A DNA stretch of 64,000 nt from a virus, in the IMG/VR virus record IMGVR_UViG_3300010885_072825, positions 62,001 through 126,000 of that record; one strand, written 5' to 3'. A program made the translations under genes and the position numbers. Every line of letters begins with the position of its first letter. Position 1 is the stretch's first letter. This document shows, piece after piece, positions 8,356-17,113 of the stretch. Below the pieces are notes generated by a model. That model was not told the origin of the DNA. It did no database searches and was given only the letters and a program-made list of their open reading frames with translations.

Positions 8356-9240
8356 TTATCCAGCGATCAATTTCATTTCCATAGTTGGATTTTTCACATA
8401 TTTTAACGCTTCAGGATTTTGACAAATAGCTTGATATTGTACTTCTCGTCGTGCTCTGGACTTGAAATGCCCTAATAGGAGGCCATCTTTTTTGACTGCC
8501 GCTAATTGATATTCATATTTGTGAGGATTACCTAACTCCAAAACAACACTTGGTTGAAGGTCAATTGCTAGATACACTAGTTCATCACTGGGATTGTTGA
8601 TGGATCTTATTACACTAGGGGTTGTTCGTATTGCTGTTTCCAACAATTCTGGGAAATGCAATTTGTCTGGAATAGAACGTATTGCATATCCCGACGTTTT
8701 CACAGCTCGCATCAAAAGATCTCGGGTCACGAATTTGGATTTGGATATATCATATATGGTAGAATAACTTTCATCTATACATTCTTCCAAAAGTGACTTT
8801 GGTGGATTTGGCATTTCTAAAACTAGATCCACAACACCACTAGGCCATCGTTTGATTCCCAATGACATTATTTCTTCACTGACGTCAGTGAAGAATTTAA
8901 AGATGTTTGGTGATTTAGAAGAAATGATAGCTGTCTTTTGAAATTCAGTATCTGCTGAATATTCTTGAAACAGTTCTATCAAATTGGCGTCAATGCTCAA
9001 CGCCAGTAACTTGACTTCTCGACTAGTACTATGATCAGCAATATGTTTTTCCCAAAATTCTCTTAGGGGCCTTGTATACCGAGAGTCATACCACGTGTTA
9101 CTTTTTTGTTTTTCATAAAAACAATTGATAGCCATCCTTTGTAGAGTTTCTGTTTGTGGTTCAAGAAATCGAATCAAACTGGGATCTGACTTGATCATCT
9201 CCTCAATCTTGTCTAAAGAAAGAGTTACTTGTTCACTCAT
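8356..9240 (-). CDS. HEAT-like repeat protein, paralogue of the 4042-6027 product
   Basis: 294 residues. The C-terminal two thirds consist of degenerate 22-25-residue units such as VIRSINNPSDELVYLAI and ALKYVKNPTMEMKLIAG, the same N-P-[ST]-x-x-x pattern as the larger relative. The N-terminus (LSLDKIEEMIKSDPSLIRFLEP) also looks like an edge repeat. It is probably an alpha-solenoid adaptor of unknown target. Its ATG overlaps the stop of the RNA ligase gene by four bases (ATGA), so the two are co-translated. Confidence 0.65.
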   Translation of the reverse strand: MSEQVTLSLDKIEEMIKSDPSLIRFLEPQTETLQRMAINCFYEKQKSNTWYDSRYTRPLREFWEKHIADHSTSREVKLLALSIDANLIELFQEYSADTEFQKTAIISSKSPNIFKFFTDVSEEIMSLGIKRWPSGVVDLVLEMPNPPKSLLEECIDESYSTIYDISKSKFVTRDLLMRAVKTSGYAIRSIPDKLHFPELLETAIRTTPSVIRSINNPSDELVYLAIDLQPSVVLELGNPHKYEYQLAAVKKDGLLLGHFKSRARREVQYQAICQNPEALKYVKNPTMEMKLIAG

Positions 9241-10430
9241 GCATCACCATCCCAAGAATAATTCCAAGTCACTCGATTATTCCACAGGCTTCGTGCCTTG
9301 TCAACCCTGTTCTGAGTAGACAAACTCTTCACAATACGATCAATAACTTGTTCTCGAATCGACTTGCCATCTGCGGCTGCAAACATGATGCCAGCTGCCC
9401 ATGAATCAGTTAGACCAGGCACAACTTCAACCGCGAATTTCTTGCGTTCTGAGCCACACTGTTCAACAAATACGGTGTTAAACATGTTTTGATAACGTTC
9501 AACAGTTTCAGCAACCCCCTGCCAAAAACCAGTTTCGAACTTTTCCAGACGCTGTCGTTCTTCATCTGGCAACATGGATTTGATATCATCAGTTGCTGAA
9601 TTTAGAATCAAGTCAATCACGTTCTTTTCCTGTGACAAGCTATCTCGTGCTTTGTGAATACGTACATAGTCAGCTGCCTTAATCTTTGCCATATGACCGG
9701 TATCAAAGCGAAGCACCCAGCCTTCTTGACCGATGATTGGGCGAGTGGTTTCAACCAGCTCATGAATATCGTCAACTGATCCTGGTCGCTCTTGAACAAC
9801 ATCAAGCTCCCAATTGACAAATTCTTCAAGTGGCAGATAGTCACCCGTTACATTATCTCGAACGGCAAGCAGCACCAAGCGATCAACCGGATAGTCGATC
9901 ACGATTCGTTGCTTTCGGCTACAAAACTCAAAAACTGGCGTCCAGTGATTCCGAATCATCAAATCACAAAATTCCCGATAGTTCTTTCGAGTTTGAACCC
10001 ACTCCTGAGCCATTTGAGCAATATCTGTATCACCCATCTTTGTGGCCATTGTCCAATCACCGGTGGGCAAGACCAGTGGACGCACAAAAGAACCATCCAG
10101 CTTTTCCAAAATTTTATGTGGCCGACCAAGATCAATCAAATGCGGTTGACAATCATCATTTTCACCAATATTTTTGAATTTGTGCAGGGGGCGGCTGATA
10201 ATGCGCCGTTCGTTGTTAAACAGAATTCCGCGACATTCACGCCGAATTGCCCAGTTGCGGGCCGTCTTTGAATCTGGCGCAGTGGTGGGATCAGGAAACG
10301 TATCAGAAAAGTTAACCATATAATTTACAACGTGACCCCAGTCACGACGAGCCACGATAAATTCATCTCGACCTTCAATCGCAGGAAGCACATCGGAAAG
10401 AAATTCAATGCGTGGAAAATCATAAAACAT
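9237..10430 (-). CDS. rnlA: RNA ligase, T4 Rnl1 (RnlA) family
   Basis: 397 residues. It is an ATP-dependent RNA ligase that joins 3'-OH and 5'-phosphate ends, in T4 used to reseal tRNAs cut by host anticodon nucleases. The adenylylated lysine is K110 in motif I KLDGS. The upstream RECRGILF and KFKNIGE are typical of Rnl1. Motif IV is EGWVLRF (about 235) and motif V KIKAADYV. The length fits T4 Rnl1 (374). A sigma70-type promoter (TTGACA-N17-TATTGT) lies 25-53 bases before the start, suggesting early expression. A second, different RNA ligase is encoded at 11460-12623. Confidence 0.88.
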   Translation of the reverse strand: MFYDFPRIEFLSDVLPAIEGRDEFIVARRDWGHVVNYMVNFSDTFPDPTTAPDSKTARNWAIRRECRGILFNNERRIISRPLHKFKNIGENDDCQPHLIDLGRPHKILEKLDGSFVRPLVLPTGDWTMATKMGDTDIAQMAQEWVQTRKNYREFCDLMIRNHWTPVFEFCSRKQRIVIDYPVDRLVLLAVRDNVTGDYLPLEEFVNWELDVVQERPGSVDDIHELVETTRPIIGQEGWVLRFDTGHMAKIKAADYVRIHKARDSLSQEKNVIDLILNSATDDIKSMLPDEERQRLEKFETGFWQGVAETVERYQNMFNTVFVEQCGSERKKFAVEVVPGLTDSWAAGIMFAAADGKSIREQVIDRIVKSLSTQNRVDKARSLWNNRVTWNYSWDGDA

Positions 10431-10454
10431 TTGGTAACCTCGTTGTTGTGTTTC

Positions 10455-10483
10455 ACAATAGCTGGTTTTCCTAAACTTGTCAA
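10455..10483 (-). promoter_or_regulatory. sigma70-type promoter for rnlA
   Basis: Minus strand -35 TTGACA (10478-10483), 17-base spacer, -10 TATTGT (10455-10460). It lies back to back with the plus-strand late box at 10488. Confidence 0.6.
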
Positions 10484-10487
10484 ATAG

Positions 10488-10494
10488 ATAAATA
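10488..10494 (+). promoter_or_regulatory. late promoter box six bases before a start codon
   Basis: Plus strand GATAAATAGCTAGATG. The box is followed after five bases by the ATG of the HExxH protein and there is no ribosome site between, so the transcript would be leaderless or nearly so. Confidence 0.5.
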
Positions 10495-10499
10495 GCTAG

Positions 10500-10988
10500 A
10501 TGACAACTGCTGAAATCCGAAAAATAATGACTGATTTAGAAACCATTGATTCTGTGGAAAATTCAGTTGATCAAGTTTCTACAGCATTGACAGATTTCAT
10601 TTCAGTTGGACGACCCTTATTAGAGTCATCTGAAATTGATTATGAAGAATTAAGCAAAAAATTTGTTCGATATGTTATGCGTGGATTGAAATTGACTGAC
10701 ATACCACGCATTGAATTCATTACTAAAAAAAGGGTAGAAACCCAACAACCATCGTTTGGTTCATTCAATCCAAATGACAATTCTATTGTGGTCAGCTGTT
10801 TGAATCGTCATCCGGTTGACGTGTTTAGAACTTTGGCACATGAATTGATTCACTACAAACAAAATATTGCCGGTGAACTGAGTACTGATTCTGGTTCAAC
10901 GGGCAGTCGACATGAAAATGAAGCAAATGCCGGGGCTGGTATTATAATGCGAAACTTTGCTAAAAAATACCCCGGCTACTTTAATTGA
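10500..10988 (+). CDS. HExxH zincin-like protein, possibly packaged in the virion
   Basis: 162 residues. The motif TLAHELIHYKQ (about 118-128) contains HELIH, the zinc-binding and catalytic pattern of zincin metallopeptidases. A downstream HENEANAGAGIIMR offers a third ligand (Glu). The N-terminal 25 residues (MTTAEIRKIMTDLETIDSVE) look like a separate amphipathic leader, similar to those of two other plus-strand proteins here, and contain an L-x-E site like the T4 prohead protease cleavage sites. The substrate is unknown. It is transcribed against its neighbours from a late-type box directly before the ATG. Confidence 0.6.
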   Translation: MTTAEIRKIMTDLETIDSVENSVDQVSTALTDFISVGRPLLESSEIDYEELSKKFVRYVMRGLKLTDIPRIEFITKKRVETQQPSFGSFNPNDNSIVVSCLNRHPVDVFRTLAHELIHYKQNIAGELSTDSGSTGSRHENEANAGAGIIMRNFAKKYPGYFN

Positions 10989-11448
10989 ACATTATTTTTC
11001 GTTCTAATTCTAATTCTGGGTTCAAATAATACCAACGAGCAATTAATTGCTCGTTGGTACTGCCGTCAGTATATAATTCCAATCTTTTTGATTCCGCATC
11101 AAAGTATTTTGCATGTAGTTTTCCATTCATGCTAGCATAAATTAAAGACAGTCGCTTTTTGTTGTGCATGTCTACTAGTACAACGAGGTGATTTTTATGC
11201 AGCAACCAATAAAAAATTGTTTCGACAAATTGTATAATGTGGATTCGCCATCCCAGAACAGGTATATTGATCATGGTGACTATGATTATAAATGATACCA
11301 AAACAATAGCTGATGTAGAAAAAAGTATCAAAGTTTCGACTACGCTCAAATGATTAATCTTAGATGTCCATAATATGAAATTCTCAAACGCCATCATGAT
11401 TATGAAGGGTGTTAAAAATTTAAAAATGCCAAATATAACACCCTTCAT
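10981..11448 (-). CDS. two-pass membrane protein of unknown function
   Basis: 155 residues. Two hydrophobic segments (about 3-25 and 38-62) precede a soluble C-terminal part ending LELYTDGSTNEQLIARWYYLNPELELERK. The ribosome site TAGGATTAAAATCTATG supports the start. The 3' end overlaps the convergent HExxH gene by eight bases and contains a perfect 30-base palindrome. I do not recognise the family. Confidence 0.55.
   Translation of the reverse strand: MKGVIFGIFKFLTPFIIMMAFENFILWTSKINHLSVVETLILFSTSAIVLVSFIIIVTMINIPVLGWRIHIIQFVETIFYWLLHKNHLVVLVDMHNKKRLSLIYASMNGKLHAKYFDAESKRLELYTDGSTNEQLIARWYYLNPELELERKIMFN
11030..11059. repeat. perfect 30-base palindrome within a coding region
   Basis: The 15-base arm beginning TACCAACGAGCAATT at 11030 is followed directly by its exact reverse complement. 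It lies inside the C-terminal codons of the membrane protein gene and about 40 bases past the end of the convergent HExxH gene. No T-tract follows on either strand. Confidence 0.85.
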
Positions 11449-11459
11449 AGATTTTAATC

Positions 11460-12623
11460 CTACTGTAGTTCAGTTCCGCCCTTGCGGGTAAGGTACGCTG
11501 GACTCACCATTTTGAGAATTGGACGCAGGGCGTGCTTTTCATCTGCCATTCGCTTGTCTTGCACCCCAGTGGAGGTGATAACAATACCTTCTCGGATATT
11601 ACCACCACCCATTAGTGTCACACCATCGCGAAGTTGGGTTAGGATGTCAAGATCCCAAGGACCACGGTAAAGAACAGGCGGACGTTCAATACCAATTGCA
11701 GCAAAGTTGGCAATTTTGCGATCAGTATCCATGTAGAACATATTGTCGTTAAACAGCACAGCCATATCAAATGCTCGGAAGATGGGCTTTTGTGAACCAT
11801 AGTGTAGGTCTTGAACTCCTCGGCCAAACACTTCTCCCATGATATGCACCTGTGCGCCCGCAAACGTCCGATCACAGTGCGCAATCATTCGTTCAATAAA
11901 ACCACTTTCCAGCACAGTTCGAACATAGAGATTGTATTGAATATTTTCCTCTACGTTCTTGAATACCAGGCCTTTGGCTCCCAGTCCTTTGCTGGCAATC
12001 ACAGCATCACCATTTGCAAATGCTTCAGGATTGTTTAGTCCAGGGAGGTAACTGATGCGACAAAAGGTCCCATGAATTTTCTCAAGCACTTCCACTTCAT
12101 CATTCACAAGGAATTCTGGGTAGTTTTGCCAATTTTCGATGTCATATGAAAACTGTGCTTTATGACAAGCAAACAGTTGTCCGGACATTGATGACGGAAT
12201 GGGTTCTTCATATTTTTGAATACCAAAGAACTCAACCACATTGTCATATACTGCAACATCTTGCTGAGTTTGATTGGGATGTTCAATCCAATGACGGTCG
12301 CCATCTGTTTTGACTTTCCAAACCAGGCCCTGTGAAACAACCCCTCTGAGCCGAATTGCTCGGACACGATTACCCTGACTTCCGGACAGCATGCCCTGTC
12401 CATTCTCATTGCAGTAGCCTCGATCTTTGAGAACGTCTAGTGGGATAACTGCATTTTCCGGAACATAAACAATCAGTTCACCTGCGGCAAATCGATGATT
12501 GCCGTTTTCGTCCTTATTGGTGATTGCTTCGTATCCCCGAATTTTGCAGATCGAAAGGCGGTCAGCACCCGGATGATCATAGACTGAATCGATTGGGAGT
12601 ACCAGTACTTCAAACGTGCTCAT
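11460..12623 (-). CDS. RNA ligase, Deinococcus DRB0094 (Rnl5) type
   Basis: 387 residues. An N-terminal OB-like domain (about 1-110, with ADRLSICKIRGY) precedes a nucleotidyltransferase domain. That domain has motif I EKIHGTF (lysine K182), motif III-like HIMGEVFG, motif IV REGIVI and motif V LKMVSPAYL. An OB fold placed before the ligase domain is the mark of the DRB0094/Rnl5 family, which seals 3'-OH/5'-phosphate nicks in RNA duplexes. The clear ribosome site AAGGAAATCAAATG supports the start. With Rnl1, a P-loop kinase and a Thg1-like enzyme it suggests an RNA repair set. Confidence 0.82.
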   Translation of the reverse strand: MSTFEVLVLPIDSVYDHPGADRLSICKIRGYEAITNKDENGNHRFAAGELIVYVPENAVIPLDVLKDRGYCNENGQGMLSGSQGNRVRAIRLRGVVSQGLVWKVKTDGDRHWIEHPNQTQQDVAVYDNVVEFFGIQKYEEPIPSSMSGQLFACHKAQFSYDIENWQNYPEFLVNDEVEVLEKIHGTFCRISYLPGLNNPEAFANGDAVIASKGLGAKGLVFKNVEENIQYNLYVRTVLESGFIERMIAHCDRTFAGAQVHIMGEVFGRGVQDLHYGSQKPIFRAFDMAVLFNDNMFYMDTDRKIANFAAIGIERPPVLYRGPWDLDILTQLRDGVTLMGGGNIREGIVITSTGVQDKRMADEKHALRPILKMVSPAYLTRKGGTELQ

Positions 12624-12632
12624 TTGATTTCC

Positions 12633-12878
12633 TTAAAAATTCATATGTTGGTGGATAGAAGTGATGCCTGCAGGAATCATCCAAGCGGGCCAAGTAATGC
12701 CGAGGTAAATCAACGCGAGAATGGTGATGTGCGGAACCAACATTTTCACAAAAATTGCAGTTACCACAGAAACAATGAAGTATGCCCAAGCAGCCATTTC
12801 AAGAACTGCTTTTTGGGTTGCCGTCAATGTCCGATTGATAGATTGTCTAATTGGGCGTGGATTTGCAAGAGCTGTCAT
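12633..12878 (-). CDS. small two-pass membrane protein
   Basis: 81 residues from the ATG at 12878, which has an AAGGA ribosome site. An upstream ATG at 12905 lacks one. Two hydrophobic segments (about 32-50 and 53-72) follow a basic N-terminus. It lies just upstream of the RNA ligase gene in the same direction. The family is not recognised. Confidence 0.55.
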   Translation of the reverse strand: MTALANPRPIRQSINRTLTATQKAVLEMAAWAYFIVSVVTAIFVKMLVPHITILALIYLGITWPAWMIPAGITSIHQHMNF

Positions 12879-12918
12879 GTTAGTGTTCCTTGTTTGGTTA
12901 CACATTCATAACAGGTTT

Positions 12919-13443
12919 TTATTCTGAGTCAACCCTTTCGTAGACGATTCCTTGCGGCAAGCTCATTATAATTTCAAATATGTGTTCTTCAGACCCAGAT
13001 ATAATCACATTGTTTGTCCATTTTTCAGAAAACACTTTAATATTAATTTCCCATTCTAGTTTTCTAAAATACTCGAATAACGTGTCATCATCTGACCAAA
13101 TTCTGACTGCATGCGTTCTGGGTGGGATTGCTGACAACAAATTATTAAATGACCAAAACAAATATTCATGCATCAAAATGCTGATTTCTTTGTTATCAAA
13201 ACCCCCAACATCACTGTCTGAATAATTGCTTATCAACCCGGGTACTGCTTGCCACTGATTTTGATGTAACCAACCTCGAATAGCAGTCAGCTCCATTTCT
13301 GAAAAGCTAACAATACATACAGCCGTTTTGGGATCATGAATAGGAGTAATTGATGACAGTGAAGTTTCATCAATTTTCCACCATTTTAAACAAAAACGGT
13401 CATTAACTCCTAGATCTGATTTGGGCAAACTAGTCAATTTCAA
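12919..13443 (-). CDS. hypothetical protein
   Basis: 174 residues, mixed alpha/beta composition, with no motif I recognise. A run of aromatic and acidic residues (YLFWSFNNLLSAIPPRTHAV, then IWSDDDTLFEYF) suggests a soluble globular protein. The start overlaps the end of the phosphoesterase gene by 14 bases, so it belongs to that operon. Confidence 0.6.
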   Translation of the reverse strand: MKLTSLPKSDLGVNDRFCLKWWKIDETSLSSITPIHDPKTAVCIVSFSEMELTAIRGWLHQNQWQAVPGLISNYSDSDVGGFDNKEISILMHEYLFWSFNNLLSAIPPRTHAVRIWSDDDTLFEYFRKLEWEINIKVFSEKWTNNVIISGSEEHIFEIIMSLPQGIVYERVDSE

Positions 13444-14185
13444 CTACTAAATTTGGATCAAAAGCAGGATTTAATTCATGCCCCACATACCCACGTGGAT
13501 TACAAACGAATCGAGTATCACCCAACTTAAAGTCAAAGCTGTCATGCATGTGCCCACTAAACCAAGCCAGCGGATTCACTTGATCAATAGTAGAATACAA
13601 TCGACTTGTATAATAGGGATTATTAGTATAATTTTTAAAACGTTCATTTATACATTCAGGAATTGCTGGATGGTGAGTTACTACAATCGTTTTTTGTTCA
13701 GGCTTGTTTGAAAATGATTCAATAAAGAATCGAGTTTGTTGATGCTCTGCTAGAATATGTTCAGGTGTTAATTTCTGACCACCAAAAGTAATTTGGTTAT
13801 AGTCATTCATTTGTGCAGGTGCATCCAGCATTGCTAGTAGTTGATTTCCGAATAGATTGAAATCTGTCCAAAGAGTTCCGCCCACAAAAGTATAGCCATT
13901 TATATCAACTGAGTTGTTTTGTAGAAAATGAATTCCTAGTTTTTGGCATTTGACGCGGAGTTCTTCTGTATGGTAAACAATATCTCGTCCATAAACCTCA
14001 TGGTTTCCGGCCACATAGATAGCAGGTATATTCTTATCCAAGAAAGTTCGTTCAATCCAGGGCAGTGCCATGCATCCCACTCCCATGTCACCAGCTAGTA
14101 CTGCTACATCACACTCAGGTGGTGTATGTCGGAACTTGCCGAACTCCAGGTGGCAATCATTCAATGAATGTATTTTTATAGACAT
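13430..14185 (-). CDS. calcineurin-like metallophosphoesterase
   Basis: 251 residues. The metal-binding motifs appear in order: D-x-H as NDCHLEF near the N-terminus, VLAGDMG (GD), YVAGNHEVYG (GNHE), VVTHHPA (TH) and SGHMHD (GHxH). These coordinate two metal ions that hydrolyse phosphoesters. Similar phage enzymes act on nucleic acid ends or nucleotides, but the substrate cannot be read from the sequence. It is the leading gene of a pair with the following hypothetical protein. Confidence 0.82.
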   Translation of the reverse strand: MSIKIHSLNDCHLEFGKFRHTPPECDVAVLAGDMGVGCMALPWIERTFLDKNIPAIYVAGNHEVYGRDIVYHTEELRVKCQKLGIHFLQNNSVDINGYTFVGGTLWTDFNLFGNQLLAMLDAPAQMNDYNQITFGGQKLTPEHILAEHQQTRFFIESFSNKPEQKTIVVTHHPAIPECINERFKNYTNNPYYTSRLYSTIDQVNPLAWFSGHMHDSFDFKLGDTRFVCNPRGYVGHELNPAFDPNLVVEID

Positions 14186-14194
14186 ATTACAGCC

Positions 14195-14476
14195 CTAGAT
14201 CCTTCCAAGGAATTGCCTAGCAAACGTTTCTGCCCAACTATCCAAATTTTTCTGAAGTTCATCAATTCCAGAAGCTGTATGTAGACTTGGCGTTTTAGCA
14301 ATTGCGTTTGTAACAACTGTTGGTAATTGATCTTCAATCATATTGATGATACGTGATTTTTCCACAGGATTCATATCCTGATCTTTTATACTCATGTAGA
14401 GTTTTTCACTCACCATTATACAGATTTGAACGGTCAATTCTTCTAGTTGTGATTTATAGTCGCCGGGCGTTGTCAT
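14195..14476 (-). CDS. hypothetical helical protein
   Basis: 93 residues, almost entirely predicted helix (SQLEELTVQICIMVSEKLY, then LQKNLDSWAETFARQFLGRI). No motif is recognised. It is co-directional with its neighbours, nine bases from the phosphoesterase start. Confidence 0.55.
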   Translation of the reverse strand: MTTPGDYKSQLEELTVQICIMVSEKLYMSIKDQDMNPVEKSRIINMIEDQLPTVVTNAIAKTPSLHTASGIDELQKNLDSWAETFARQFLGRI

Positions 14477-14536
14477 TGTTTTCCTTATAGATACGTCATC
14501 TTCAAGACTAACAGTTGTTATTCATCAATGTCAATA

Positions 14537-15853
14537 TCAATCAAAATCTGCTAGCAGATCAATGTAAGCATATGCCCCAAACGGCGGAACAATACGAGAT
14601 CCATGTCCTCCTGCGATGATCCAAAGAGTGTCACAATAATCGGACGATCCCCAGCCATAATTTGGATATCCATCTGTGAACCAAATTGCTTTCTTTGGCA
14701 AGATTTCATTTTGTTGCCAATATTCCCAAACAGCTTCAAAGCTAGTACCGCCGCCGCCTCGGCATTCATAACTTAGAAACTCTTCTTTGTTTTCATGTGT
14801 AAATTCCTGGTAGTTATGGATGCTAGTATCGAAGCACAAAACACCAATTTTAAACTGAGAATATACTTCCATGATTTCCCAGACTTCAGTCAAAAATTTC
14901 CTAGCAACTTGATCACTGATTGATGCACTCATATCAATTGCAACTTGTACATCAATTGTTTCATCCACATTAAGAACCGGCATGAAAATACTAGTACCCG
15001 TAAACCTGCGATTGGGTTCCATAAAGGTATAATCGTCTGACATACAACTGTTGATAGTTGATTGCAGTAGTTCTCGCCAATTGATTTCTGGTGTTAGAAA
15101 ATTGTTGAGCAGGCGTTGCATGCCAGCGGACATATTACCTGCCGCTGCGGCTGCTGAACTAATCAGCGCTGACTTGATATGTTCTCGAATTTCTTCTAGA
15201 TCAGCATCACTAATTTTAGGCATACTTTGCCCACCCGGATTTTTGCCATCTTCAGGGTCACTGGATCCTGCCATGGGAATATGAACATCCAGAGTCAGCT
15301 GTTTCTTGACCTTTCGTTTCATCAAGTCATCATAAACAGCTTCACTGGTCCATAGGTTGGGTTCACAATAGCGTTTGTCATAGAGTCCAACGCGTTGTTG
15401 ACCTTTGGTGGCAGAAGTTGTATCAACCACGATTTCTGTGGGCATCTTACCAATGCCTTCTTGTTCCAGAAATCCATTGACAATAAAATCCGTTGCCATG
15501 TTCCAATAGTCTGGATCGCGCAGTGAACGACGTCCAAAATGTTCAAATGCACAGTGAAGCAGCTCATGACAAAACACAAACATGAGTTCTGATGGTGCAC
15601 CAGACTGTTCAACGGCTAGTCCTAAAACAAAGTCTGCATTGTAATAGATCTTTCGACCATCAACTGCCATCGTAGGACACCATCCTACATCGGTGGCATC
15701 TACTAGACCAAAATGCATTGCCAGATTTCCCAAGAAGGGGTGTTTCATAAGTAGACTGATTCTGGCCTTAGTAATTTGACGCCGAGCTAGTTCTGACTTC
15801 TGACTTTTTTCAGCAAGTGTCAATTCTTTTGTTTTTGTTACTGCTTTTGCCAT
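14537..15853 (-). CDS. VWA-like metallopeptidase (DUF2201 type), partner of the MoxR ATPase
   Basis: 438 residues. The N-terminal half has FVFCHELLHCAFEH with HELLH at 96-100, a zinc-peptidase-like site. The C-terminal half is a von Willebrand A fold with the MIDAS start VAIDMSASIS and later WFTDGYPNYGWG. This combination is the DUF2201 family, usually encoded next to a MoxR AAA+ ATPase, as here, where the two genes overlap by one base (TAATG). MoxR/VWA pairs are thought to act as chaperones or remodelling machines. The role in phages is unknown. Confidence 0.8.
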   Translation of the reverse strand: MAKAVTKTKELTLAEKSQKSELARRQITKARISLLMKHPFLGNLAMHFGLVDATDVGWCPTMAVDGRKIYYNADFVLGLAVEQSGAPSELMFVFCHELLHCAFEHFGRRSLRDPDYWNMATDFIVNGFLEQEGIGKMPTEIVVDTTSATKGQQRVGLYDKRYCEPNLWTSEAVYDDLMKRKVKKQLTLDVHIPMAGSSDPEDGKNPGGQSMPKISDADLEEIREHIKSALISSAAAAAGNMSAGMQRLLNNFLTPEINWRELLQSTINSCMSDDYTFMEPNRRFTGTSIFMPVLNVDETIDVQVAIDMSASISDQVARKFLTEVWEIMEVYSQFKIGVLCFDTSIHNYQEFTHENKEEFLSYECRGGGGTSFEAVWEYWQQNEILPKKAIWFTDGYPNYGWGSSDYCDTLWIIAGGHGSRIVPPFGAYAYIDLLADFD

Positions 15854-17043
15854 TAGACGATCAATTCTGCAAATTCTTTGGTGTATTCTTTCCAGATAGG
15901 CAAATCACGCCCACGGTATTGTGTTGGTTGGTGTGGGTGCCCCAAAATACCTTTACATCCCATAACAGCCAGCTCACGTTCAAAATTCCTTAGGATGAAT
16001 GTTAAATACGTGTTGGCCATTTCCTTCAGTTTTTTAACTGAATCCGGATTGGGGTTGGCTGCGGCTTTTTTATCCAGTTCAATAAGTCGATAAATGCAGC
16101 TTGTGATCAAGCTATATACAATACCAATGTCTTTAATATCTAGTTTAGTGAGTTTACCAGTCAAAATTTCATCTGGGTTGGGAAGTTTGGCGGCCTGTTC
16201 TCGATACTTCATGAACTTCAAACCACGACTTGCTCCCACTGTGCCATTTACCAGTGACGTCAGTGTTGATTCAGTGTTCCAGACCTTTTCGTGAATATTG
16301 CCCGCATCATCCACAGTCTGGAGGAACTTGCTGACAAATTCCCAGGAACGTGGTGTAGCAAATGCTTCTGAATCCATGTTCTCACCAAACGAGTTTAGGT
16401 CGTTGGGCTGGAAGCAAATATATCCCACAACATCTCGGTGGATTCGGTTTTGCATGGCCCACATCTTCCAGTCTTCAAAAGTCGTTTGAAGTGTGACATG
16501 GGTGAACCTGTTCCTGAGAGGAGTTGGCATTTTATAGCTAACGCCCTGGTCCTTCAGTCGATTGCCTGCTGCAATAATTGCACATTGTTCTGGCAGTTGG
16601 TAATTGCCAATACGTCGGTTTAGAATCATTTGATAGGTAGCTGCTTGTACACTGGGAGGAGCAGCTGAAATTTCATCATAAAATACCAGTGCTCGACTAG
16701 CTTGGTCAACTGGTAGGTCACTGGGATTACTCCAGCGGAATTCCTTTTCAACCAATGGCACCCCGGTATCATCACGCACTAGTTTACCATCAGCATCAAA
16801 TACTTTTACTTCTGCTAGATAGGGAATGCCTCGAACATCTGTAATATCCAACAGTGGCAATCGAATATCAATAAGTGGTCGATTTTGTTTTTTCGCTGCT
16901 TGCGCAACAATATCAGACTTACCAACACCTGGCCCAGCCCAAATCATAAGAGGACGTTTCATATCGATACAAACGTCGATCATTTCAGCAAGTGCTGCTG
17001 GTCCTACTGAATCACTGATATCAATCGTATTACCTTTAGACAT
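15853..17043 (-). CDS. MoxR-family AAA+ ATPase
   Basis: 396 residues. Walker A is GPGVGKSD (37-44) and Walker B is VFYDEIS. A sensor-1 region (CAIIAAGNRLKD) and an arginine-rich RFTHVTL segment follow in the order of AAA_5/MoxR proteins. It presumably uses ATP to remodel a target together with the VWA-metallopeptidase encoded one base downstream. A sigma70 promoter with a perfect TATAAT lies 32-59 bases before the start, so the pair is probably expressed early. Confidence 0.85.
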   Translation of the reverse strand: MSKGNTIDISDSVGPAALAEMIDVCIDMKRPLMIWAGPGVGKSDIVAQAAKKQNRPLIDIRLPLLDITDVRGIPYLAEVKVFDADGKLVRDDTGVPLVEKEFRWSNPSDLPVDQASRALVFYDEISAAPPSVQAATYQMILNRRIGNYQLPEQCAIIAAGNRLKDQGVSYKMPTPLRNRFTHVTLQTTFEDWKMWAMQNRIHRDVVGYICFQPNDLNSFGENMDSEAFATPRSWEFVSKFLQTVDDAGNIHEKVWNTESTLTSLVNGTVGASRGLKFMKYREQAAKLPNPDEILTGKLTKLDIKDIGIVYSLITSCIYRLIELDKKAAANPNPDSVKKLKEMANTYLTFILRNFERELAVMGCKGILGHPHQPTQYRGRDLPIWKEYTKEFAELIV

Positions 17044-17074
17044 TCAAATACCTTTTTTCTCGGGTTGTATGTCA

Positions 17075-17102
17075 ATTATATGGTAACTTTTTTGTTTGTC
17101 TA
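17075..17102 (-). promoter_or_regulatory. sigma70-type promoter for the MoxR-VWA pair
   Basis: Minus strand TAGACA (17097-17102), 16-base spacer, TATAAT (17075-17080). Confidence 0.65.
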
Positions 17103-17113
17103 CCTGACTAGTA

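Noticed and set aside
9792-10271. Plus-strand open frames opposite the RNA ligase
   Set aside because: They shadow conserved ligase motifs and have no own start signals.
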